Below, piece by piece: positions 24,560 through 35,100 of a stretch of DNA of 64,000 bases; position 1 is the first letter of the stretch, and each line of letters begins with the position of its first letter. The translations under genes were made by a program, and so were the position numbers. The DNA lies in assembly GCA_028564675.1 (NCBI GenBank), contig JAOVVO010000381.1, positions 1-64,000 on the forward strand. Reading direction: 5' to 3'. This DNA comes from Onchocerca lupi. Lineage: Eukaryota > Nematoda > Chromadorea > Rhabditida > Onchocercidae. Below the pieces are notes generated by a model that worked only from the letters and a program-made list of their open reading frames with translations, was not told where the DNA came from and did no database searches.

Positions 24560-26209
24560 GCGTCCTGAATTTAGAATGCATGATTTAGACTTAAACATTG
24601 ATGTTTCGTTTAAAATGCTGTTTTTCGAATTCATTCTGTAGATTTTTATCGTTTTGGGGAATCCGTGGAGTTATTTTACTTCCTTAAAGTTAATTCCAGA
24701 CAGTATTTTGAAACGAAAATTTGCAAGAAACGAAGAAACAAACGGTCTGAATATTGTATTGTGGAACGAGTTAGAATGCTGGCCAAGTAAGAAGATATAG
24801 AATGATAGTTTAATTCAGAGGGTGGTTATTCTAAAATTAGGTAATAGTGAGATCCAAATCGAAAGTCAAAAGTTTGACTAACATAATACTTTTTGATATT
24901 AAATCTTTCTGAAGATAAAATAGGAAATATCAATCAATTTCAGGTATATACGAACATTATCTAAATGGAATGGGGAGTTCCATTTAGGACCATATCATCC
25001 AAATGATGTGCTGTTTGAAAAATATCAGCGCTTAAAAAATCAAATTCTGAATTCGAACAAATTGCTGCTACGGCAGTAACCCTTTGAGCATTGCAGCAAC
25101 TGTTTTCTATTGGATTTTAACTGATCTTAACTGCTTTCATATTAAAAAGTTATGTTCTTCGGAAAATTTATCATATCGTATTGTGAATCTCTGCATTTAA
25201 TTTAATGATGAAATGATAAGAATTACATATCATTTTTAGACAAGTCTGCTTTGACAAAAGAATATGCATCAAATCTATACTGGGATGAATTTAAACATCA
25301 TGATTTCAGCTAAAATAAATCAATTAAGAATTTATCTATTAAATTATGACAGAAATCTGTGAATTTGAATTAAAATTTAGGATAAATTAATAAATGAATC
25401 AAGAAACGAATTTTGTCAACTGAAAGCTAGTAATATGTATGTACGATAAAATCTTGTTGTTTGAAAATTGTAGATTAGTTTTTTACTTTGAAAAAACCAT
25501 GTTTTGAAATGGTGTATCTCATGGAAATTAATTTGAAAATGGCACGAAAGAGCAATATTTTGAAGTTATCTGAGTTATATGGATAATACGTAAGCAATAC
25601 ACTTTTGCTTCATTAAAGCTCGACATTTTTTTTCTGGCGATAACAAGCCATATCAAATTCCGTTTTATTTTAATGCTCGATTTAGTGTGGCGCTGAAACG
25701 GTAAGCTTTACCAAATTGAAAATAAACGAAAAAAAAAATCTTTTATTCGACTAAAACTGAAAATAGGCCTCCAAAGACTCCCTAAAAGAAATTTATTTTT
25801 TAATACTATATTTCTTATAGCAATTATTGAAATTGATCTTCCACTGTCAGGCAGTTTACTTTACGGAATAAAATTCACACTTTTTCACATTCGAAAAAAT
25901 GCATTTATAAGGCAGCATTTCAGATAGCCTAACTGACTTACAATTTTTTGTGATAAATATATTATTGTTGAATTAGTTTACAAATGCGATCTTTGCAGCT
26001 AGAGCATAAACTTCAAATTAGTTGAAGAAATCAAGTTTTCAGTCCTTTGAATCCCTCCAGTATTTTCCATTTTCTTTGCCTTTCCTCGAAATCTTTTTGA
26101 AACAACTTAAATAATGAAAAAAAAAAATATTAGAAATAAGTGAGCATCATTCTATTCTCACATCATTTATTCCACAGTGAATTAATGACACCGCATATAT
26201 ATATATATA
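24560..26209. other. Downstream exon-like blocks, then empty sequence
   Basis: The blocks 24719-24787 (after an acceptor, ending at gtaagaag) and 24944-25079 (after caatttcag) are open in compatible phases. In one frame they read HLGPYHPNDVLFEKYQRL and end in a TAA at 25077. They may be extra exons of the peptide gene or a second small gene. From 25080 on I see nothing coding. The AT-rich text near 25766-25800 has weak likeness to the Helitron interior at 33690. Confidence 0.35.
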
Positions 26210-26557
26210 TGTCGGGAAAATTGTTTTATAGCACGAGCGAATCTCAAACTCGGATACTGCTGCAGCGGGAAAAATAAAATTGTGTGGAATTTGCTTGTTG
26301 CACAACCTCAAACTTGGGTAATTAAATCTTCATTATAAAATCAGATAATACAAAACGTGTGAAACAATTAACATATCACTCGATCAAAGTACGATTCTTA
26401 CGATGAGAACCTAATCTAACCGATTCCGGAAACACACTCTTCTAAATGACCCTTTGGTCAGGACCCTCTTCTAATTTGTAGAGGGTGGATCCCGCTAGAA
26501 TTTAATTTACAATAAGGCGCCATTTTTAGCACATGAGAGCGCGTGACCTTGACTACA
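26210..26557 (-). mobile_element. Solo-LTR-like repeat carrying an SL1 sequence (copy A)
   Basis: About 348 bp bounded by TG (26210) and CA (26557), with ATAT on both sides as a possible target duplication, although the left flank is a TA run. It shares ordered blocks with 43680-44050: cctcaaacttgg-taattaaa, a block near tcaggaccct, gg-ggatcccg, and agc-catgag. On the minus strand 26328-26307 equals the nematode SL1 leader in 21 of 22 positions. A second shorter SL1-like end (gagtttgag) lies at 26250-26262. No coding region. It resembles BEL/Pao solo LTRs in character, but the class is inferred. Confidence 0.55.
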
Positions 26558-26879
26558 ATATTTGAATTATTGATTGAACACCAAAATAACAGTTCAAAAC
26601 GACAAAAATGATTGAATTATACAATTGATTTTATGAGTCTCTCAGAATTTTTTTTTTCTATATTTATATATATATAGTAAAATCGAATAGTATTATCTGA
26701 AATATGCGTTTTGTGATTAGTTCATATTTTCGGATCTTATATTTTTCTACTTATCGTTTGCCAATTCTAAGTTTTCCTAGAAAGTTAGCCTAAACATTAA
26801 AAATGTTTGAGAAAATTGCACTTTTCTACTTCGCGAAGTAGTGTTCTCTTTGCTCTCTTGTACGAATTTATGAAATGTG

Positions 26880-27038
26880 ATGTCGTTGATTATTAGGCTC
26901 ATAGTCGTGTTTAGTGGTATAAGTTGCTATGCAATCGATCTCGAAGAAGCTATAAATAAAGCCGTTATAAACAGCTTAAAGCTAAAATCTCAATCCTACC
27001 AGTATAAAAGCACAGAAAAACAACTAAAATCTGATTAG
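26880..27038 (+). CDS. Candidate small secreted peptide, single exon, 52 aa
   Basis: ATG at 26880 opens 52 codons to TAG at 27036. The first 18 residues (MSLIIRLIVVFSGISCYA) form a plausible signal peptide. The mature part is short, charged and Cys-free (IDLEEAINKAVINS...). No splice donor is needed. There is no known family and no clear trans-splice site. This could be chance in an AT-rich stretch. Confidence 0.3.
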   Translation: MSLIIRLIVVFSGISCYAIDLEEAINKAVINSLKLKSQSYQYKSTEKQLKSD

Positions 27039-29640
27039 CTGGATTTTTGCCAGATACTAATTTTCAATATAACTTCGATAGTAATTTTAACCTTTATTGT
27101 GATAAACATGACTTACCTGGAAAATGCTTACATTGAGTCAGAGAATAAGAGAGTGGTAGTGTTTCTTTTTTCATACTGTATTTTACCACAACTTTATTCA
27201 AGACAAAATAGAATCCCAAGTCTCACTGATATGGAAACATAATCTAGAAACTCAAAATATTGAGGAAATGTGTTCTCATTAGTGATGACTGTCAAGAATA
27301 TGTTAAAGCAGAATAAGATGGGGTAGTTGGATCGGAAGAAAGGGGGTGAGAATTCGAAATGATGATTGTATGGAGCGAAACCGGGAATCTGAATATGGTA
27401 CTGAGAAGTGAGATAAAATTGTATGCATTACTGTACAAAAACTTTGGCTGAGATATCGAACGTTAGGCAGGTTAAAGCAAAAGCAAAAAAGTAAAGTTAA
27501 AGGCACTTCATGAGTTCAAGAAATCATCCTACTAATGCACTAAAAAGTAAAATGTCATTCATTCGCTTCATATTTCTTTAAATGAATGTATTGTTGGTAC
27601 TAAGCTAAAAATGAGGTAGTCGTAGTCATTGCTCTAACAAAGATAAATAATGCTTATCATTTAGATAAACAACATGAATGACAATTATTTCATCCCCAAT
27701 ATTGATTATTGTGAAAACATCACAAATAATAGAAATATTACTAGTTCTATTCATGGCATATTGGACTGCATATTTCGGAACCACGCCAATGCACAGAATT
27801 GAAAAGCATCTGAAGGATTTTCTGACTTGTTAATTGGGCAGAACAAAAAAGAAAAGATATTAAGAAATATAGATGACAAAGGAATTATTATTGATTTCTA
27901 TCACTTGTTTAATGAATAGATTTTTATATTAGCATCAGATTGAGATTCTGATACTAATATAAAACCTCATTGCTTGGCAACAAAGCTGCATACTAATGAT
28001 TTAATGATATAGAAACAGTCACTTCATAATTTTTAGATTTTTTTACTTGAAATATAATTCATCCTCTTATTTTTTTTTTTTTTTTTTTTGATGGAAAGGA
28101 CAAAATCCTGTAAATTATGCAGCATTTTGTATTGATTCCGAATCGTAAAATTAATGAAGAAAATTTTAATTTCCTGATGAAGAATGGCTTGCTTGCATAA
28201 ATTTGTTTGTAAACTTAAGGATGAATAGATTATTAGCTCCCGATCTTTGAATTAAAATAATTTCTTTTCTCTCGTTAATCAAGTTTTCATTGCACATTGT
28301 ACACCTTAATCTAACAATACTTCCGAAATCTCGTGTTTATATGACATCTTTACATTTACGTCACCTATTTATTCTTTACAGGAATTACAAAATAGAACCA
28401 TAAAAGTCAATGTAAATTAAAAATCTTTTTGATCAGCAAGGCACGATCATTCTTCTTCGGTGATCGACCCATAATTTATTTATTTAGGACTGGAATATAA
28501 TCAGTTTGCATATATTATTCTATTGAAAAAAATAAAAAAGAGACAATTTCAATTATAGTTCGCAAATAAAATATCCAATTTAAAATGAAATTCATTTCCT
28601 ACCAGTCCTTTGCTATTAAACAACTAGAAGTATTCGCCTTCAATATACCGAAGAATGTTCCTTACTTATTCAACTGACATCATTTCCTTTAATCTTTACT
28701 GTTTTTTATTTTGATTTTTCAAATTTATACTTCTGTGAACTCTTCGATGACTGTCATTTTAGTTGAAAATACAGACTTCGTTTACAGAATAAATTAAACA
28801 TTGAAATTTCAAAACAAATATACCAATACCTTTGCATTACAATACTATTGAAGCTCACGCACTGTTCCCCTAGCTTGACGAATCTAATTAAAAATAGTTG
28901 TAAGTTTAACGCAAGGATTAATTTAATCAAAGCATGACTGGTAATTAAAATATATACTTGTTAATAGTTAAGGTCAAAAAAACCAAGCACTAGAATGGTA
29001 CACTTCTAATTTTCATGATTTTTTTTTCCAGTTTTCGATTGTTCCATCATTTTTTTCTATTTTCATATGAAAAAATAAATACGCATGTTGCATTTCTGAA
29101 TTTACTAAAAAAATTATTTCTTGACCTATTATCTTCAATATGATTATGAATGTGTTCATCTGACAATTCTGAAAGCCCAAATCGTCTTATCATACAAATA
29201 GTACTATATCTATAGTTTTTCAGTCTCATGTAATAAATAGCCATCACAAAATTTTCTGTCAGTTCATTGGTTCATAAAGTTTACAATCGTTGCGAATGCA
29301 TTCCGAAATTCAACTCATGCGTAAGACAAGCATAAGACTGATAAGTCAAAGAATTGTGGAGTTCGAATCGGATAAAGGAAGTTAGAGGAGTGCTTATTCG
29401 TTCAATTACAAGTAAACAAAGTTCATTAGACGAACCATTTTCTTGTTTGGTGCAAGACGGAACGGAAGATGTTTATCGATATGACAGCAGTGATTAGTAC
29501 AAAGAACAGATGGCTCCTGTCGGGGAAAGAGGATTTCTGTTTGATTAGTCATTCGGGATTCTAGAGTCGTCTGGATTGGAGATATTTTTGCTGCTGTGAC
29601 TTGACTGTGTAAACAATAGCCTTTATTTAGATTCACACGA
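27039..29640. other. Gene-poor stretch
   Basis: No exon series found. It holds a hairpin at 27922-27964, a T run near 28070-28090, and AT-rich text. The open frames here (27506-27303 - and 29247-29047 -) lack any supporting signal. Confidence 0.45.
27922..27964. repeat. 18-bp inverted repeat with 7-base loop
   Basis: Left arm ttttatattagcatcaga and right arm tctgatactaatataaaa pair with one mismatch around the loop ttgagat. Confidence 0.8.
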
Positions 29641-32134
29641 TGTTAGAAACAATATCGCACTTTAAAACAACAATTAACGTGAAAAAAAAAAATAAAACAA
29701 TATGCAAGTAATATAAAGAATACCAACAATAGATCTTTGACGAATGATTGCTTGTGCTTCGTTGAAATTACTTGATATTGGCCAGGAACGTATTGCCACT
29801 GATACTGATATAAGAGAGCCTGTCGTTGATGTAGTTTCCTTGTTGCTGATGAATTAACGATATCGACCCTGGTGGACAACGCTTCGCCACTAGTCTTGAT
29901 GAATTGATGATCGGAGTGTTGGGAGATTGCTGCCACCTCTGCTAGTGATGTAATTTAGCACTGATCCTGCTGTCCCGAAAGTTCAACTTTTGTATGGTCA
30001 TTTTTGATAGGGGCGGAGGTTAATAATTAATCATACAAAAGGGATTGATAGGGATAAAGACTAAAGGATAAAAAATGAGTAACGCTTAAAACATTTAAAC
30101 AAAGTACAGAGATTTGGTCCCTGTATTTCGACAGTTGACATGACGGCAACCTTTGTAATTCTTTAATCAAAGAGCATGATTTATATCCCTTTGACATATA
30201 GACATCTTTTACAACCATTTAAGCATAATTTACAACCACTTACAGTATATTTTACAACCATTTACAACTCCTAAACAAAGCACATGAGCATTAGTAGATG
30301 ATTAGATGAGGAGAACAAAGAGCTTTTGTGCGCAGTGAGATTACAAATTTTTGTTATAAACAATATTTTAATTCTGTCAGCATTTCGGTTTACCAACAGC
30401 TCCAGTTTACCTCCTATATTTTGAATGGCAAAAGACTTAACTCAACTCAGAACGGGTCAACTTCGAGCACGTGGGTGGATGTAATCCAATACTGTACTAT
30501 GAGTCCACAGTGACGACCAAGATCTCACCCGTGATTTGGATGTCTTTGGAGGCGTAATCGTTACGGAAGGCGGAAATAGAAAACATCGTTGATTTTTGCA
30601 AGTGTGTTCCAAGCCAGATTTATTGAAAAAAAAAAAGAAACAAACAAACAAGCAAACAGCATCGATTGATTAGGAAATAGTGTCGTACATTGTAATATCA
30701 TTCTTATTTTGTACTACACATTTTCAGTGCATTGGGAAATTAATTTTTGTATCAGAAACCACAGTCGGAATATTCATCAGAATGGCGGTTACTGAATGAA
30801 TTTAACTTCAGAAGTCAAGTCAGGTTTTTACTTTTATATAATTGATTTCTGAGTTTCTTTTGTAAATTTTTGCTTAAAATGTGGCCAATTCATACTTGAG
30901 AATTCAACTGGTTCACTACTTTCTTTACTCATAACTTTGTTGTTGGCTTATCCAGAGTGGACTAACCAGGAAGAAAACAGTGTTAGCTGTTCTTTTATTT
31001 AAACCGGAAGATGATAAAAAAGATCAGCATTTTTCTACAGTCTTACAAGAACACTTTTCTTCCAAACATTAATCAGTGAGGAAATTGACGGTTAGTCCCA
31101 TTTTTCGATCCGAAATAGAGCAAACAAGCATCAGATTTAATCGAATTTATTTTCACAACCTTTTATTAAACTTAACAGTAATACCTCACCCGAATTTCGA
31201 TAATAATTTTATCATATTATGCATTCTGAGTTTCACTTCAGCAGTGCAAATAACTCAGCGAATATCTCTCCCATTTGTTTAATCAAAATCCACCGAAAAA
31301 TTAAAATGGTATGGCTGTTTCTCGCAGACTTTCTTGAATGATCTTGAAAAGAAATATCTAAATTCTGAGCTTCAACTTAAATAACAATGAAAATTTTGTT
31401 TTTGTGAACAGCGATTTCTACTTCCGAATATTTTTTCCGAAATCATTTCCGATTCAATTCACTAAGAAACTTCCATATATTCTCGTTGGTGCTAAATTGC
31501 TAGGATTTCAACTGAGTGCTTCTTCAACTTATATGGCTCACCCCTTTACCGAACAGACTTTCATCTTTTTATAATGTCCTGAAGCCATTTCATCATTTAT
31601 AGAACAGGTACAAGTGATAGTACTGATTTTTAAATATTTGGAGTACTTGGAAATTGCTCTTTCTAATTCAAATCTACAAAGGGAAAAGCAATGATAAGTA
31701 TGTCAATTTTACATATCTTAAATACGAATCAGCGACGTAATCGTCAAAAAATTCGACGAGCTCTTTTGTTCTTAATTAATTATCTCATTCACTGAAACGG
31801 ACCGAAGGACTTGAAATTTTTTCATAACTACGGAATAGAAGTTACACGCAAGCCAAGAAAAAGGCACTCCTGACTTGAATAATGTCCATGCAAATAGGAG
31901 CGGCATTATCCGAATAACATGGTTTTTTTTTTTTTTTTTTTTTGAAGACACATATGAATAAGAGGTAAAAAAATTTCAAAGACTTGAAAATGATCAAAAA
32001 ATGTATTGAATTACTTGGTCTGATCACCGGCCAATTTGGTAAACTGATCTACTCCGATTTTTTAAAACAAAAATCTGTCATTTGAATCCGAAAAAATATG
32101 CAGATTTTTTCATTCATCAATAGTAAAGAGATTA
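29641..32134. other. Repeat-like stretch with short tandem units
   Basis: The unit (t)ttacaaccatttaagcataa and its variants recurs three times at about 30205-30272. A related sequence in the opposite orientation lies at 42638-42660. The 29936-29643 (-) frame is open for 97 codons but ends in a hydrophobic low-complexity run and has no splice context. An A run follows gatttattg at 30622, as in a processed insertion. I see no gene. Confidence 0.4.
31922..31943. repeat. Poly-T run
   Basis: About 22 T downstream (minus sense) of the Ly-6 stop codon. No function is visible. Confidence 0.85.
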
Positions 32135-35100
32135 TCATATCAACAATTTCCAGCAAAAAATCAGCACTATAAATGCAAAGACAAAGATCGATAAAGACAA
32201 CGGTTGCTGTTTCGCGAATCCTGATTCGGCTGATGGATAATCGTTGCATAACTGACCGAAACACCAGCATAATTCAACGGTACGATTCGACGCACGCCTT
32301 GCTAAATGTGGCGGTAGCAGTTTATAAGCAGGCATTCTGCTGCATGAGGTATCTACAACAATCAAACAAGTAGAATGAGAAGGTAAAAAAAGAAAAAAAC
32401 TTTTCCTTCTATATGAAATTTAGCAAAGTGCATCGATTCATTTACTTTTGCACGTAAATGCCTGCGAATTTCCCACTCATCAAAAATGAATTCATCCTGA
32501 TAGAAAGGAATGAAAGGATATTGATGCTCATCTTTAAAAGGAGATCTTCAAGAAGTATACTACATCGACTCAGAATATGTTAAATGTGCTTCAAGCACTT
32601 CAGAATGCAAGTGACCGAGTAGACATAATTCGGGAATTCCTTAAAATTGAAAATTTGAATTTCCTAAGCAAGCTCATTATTGATCCAGATATAAAAAAAA
32701 TTCTAGATTAATTTCAAAAAAGAAATTGAAATCATAAAGCTCTTCTACATAAATCAGCAAGTCATTTTTAAACAATTCGCCCATTTACACTTAATTAAAC
32801 ATCTTATTCCTATACTTTAATTGAATGTAGAAGACTTAACCTACAAGAATAGAGCAAAAAAAATTACCTGAAGCAGAAAAGCCATCAGTGGATGGTGTGA
32901 GACCATATTTAAACACGGAAGAAAAGCATCCACGAATAACATTGTTTCCAATGTGATGTCCTGAAATTTCTAAAAATATGAAAAAATACAACTGCTTTTG
33001 ATCGTCGTGCTCATTTTGGATGAATTTTAAAGGAACTTCAAAATTAGGGAGAAATAAAAATCAAACCTGCTAAAATACGAGGTTCGATGACAGTGACGCA
33101 TAAGGATTGACTGCATGCAGTGACACCTATATGTACTTTGGGTGGCATATCGTAGCAGTAATCAGTAAAATTCATCGGCATGAAGTAAATCTTAACATTA
33201 AAATTAATTAAATTCATTGTATTTCCACAAAAATAGTCTTTTCCTTTTTTTTGGGGAGGTACAGTACTATGTCACTTAAAGCAGCAAAGTTTTTCTAATT
33301 TGACTTCAGTTGCAGCCTTCCGAATTGTTGATTAAAATCATCTGATCTTCAAAAAATACCACCTCACAGCGGTATTTTTTCGGCTTGCTGGAAATGTTCA
33401 GGCACAAGTGCAACTGATCTTCAGTTGATCCCATTTTGACTCATAATAACATATCCAGAGAATTTTTGGGATATTTTGATATTGCTACAATTGATTAATT
33501 ATAATTAACCATGCATATCTCTATGCTCTCTAGCAAAGAGTGTATTTAAGAATCAAATTTTACAAGCTAGCTGGACCTGACCAAGCCGAGCTTGGCCGAT
33601 CCAGCTAGTCTATGGGAGTCGGCTACGCTTCGCGTGTCCGGCTCCAACTAGTCTATAGAAATAAAAGTGTCAATGTTCTTTTGTAAAATCTTAGGCCTCC
33701 GAAAGTTCCTAAACATGAAATTTGTGTGAGATTTGAAATAAATTGAGGAAATAACGATTTGAAGTTTCAAGTGTTGAAAGAATCGATATAATCTAGTTTA
33801 GCAACACTCATTTTCTCTTGCAACCAAAGAGTTCATAAATTTTTGAATGACTGTCATTTTGCAAATTAAAGTGATATGTTTTCAAAAATTTCTCGCTTTT
33901 GTTTTCAATTTTTCGTATTTCCACTTAAAATCGTAGCATAGAAATTCCGAAGACATAAAATTAAAATTATTTGACCCAAAATTATAAATCAATCTGTCAG
34001 CCAATCATCCATAAATTGATGATGTGATCAGTAATTTCCAATCTTGTATATCATATTTGTCCAACCAGAAACACGGACAGTAATCCAGCCAATTAAAGTT
34101 TTCGCTGATAAGCTTTGTTGCCTCAATCATACAGAGAAATTTGATGAAAATTTTATAACCTCAAAACATTGAAATATTTCAAAAGAGAATGTTTAGTTTT
34201 ACATTGATTACATAGAACAGTAGAAGTTTAGTTATTTTACAATTTCCTGTGCCTATAACTGGATTAAAAATAGAGAAAACTCGAGCCCTCAAAGTTCAAA
34301 ATCTTCTCCACCTTTTTCTTATCCCTTATCGTGTCTTCTGCAAAAATCTTATTATTAACAGAATTGTCTCACAATACTTTAATGAGCAAAGATCAAATTT
34401 AAGAAAAAGAACAGCAATTTCTCATGTTCCATTGAATTGTGATCATTTCGAATTTCCAGCATTCCCTTCCACCCTTTACTGCTAATTAAGAATTCATAGC
34501 CTTTCGCACAAAACCATAAATAATGCGATAAGGTGATCAATCTTCTATCTTGCTATCTTATTCATTCTTTTCCTTTATTTTATAATCAGTGAGAGATCCT
34601 AATGGAGGACTTTACCGCTTATGAGAGTGTCTCTTACAACCTATATTTTTGAAGACTGATCATCGTATCGCAATGTTTATAGTTTTGTGCGAAAGGTTAT
34701 GAATTCGTAATTAGCAATATTAGTGAAAGGGAATATTTTTCGAGTTTTTTTTGCTCTGCCTTTATCTGTTCGCTCAAGTTTTTATAAAATTTTAAGCTTT
34801 TAAAAAATTTGAAGACATTTTAAAATGACGGCTACTTTTCAATCATTTTCTCATGAAAATTATCTTGCATTCGGTGATAAGAATGAAGAGGAGATAAGAC
34901 AGAGAAAAGATTTTGTAAAGTACTCAGCTGATGTAAGTGTTTGTAGCTTAGATATAAAATGTTCGCTTTCAATAATGCACAGCTAGAATAAAAGGCATAT
35001 TATGATGATTCGGCGATATTCAATTGAACAAAATATTGCGAAGTAGATCGAGATAAAGAGGGATGGATTTATATCCCATCACTTACAAGTGATATAAGTT

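Noticed and set aside
24540..24600. A-box-like tggcccaattgg
   Set aside because: No B box or cloverleaf; the stretch is the end of a coding exon followed by a splice donor.
26307..26328. SL1 RNA gene
   Set aside because: The leader is not followed by the GTAAAC donor or by an Sm site and SL RNA hairpins; the flanks belong to a repeat shared with 43.7 kb.
29340..29375. B-box-like gagttcgaatcgg
   Set aside because: No matching A box or acceptor stem within 90 bases upstream.
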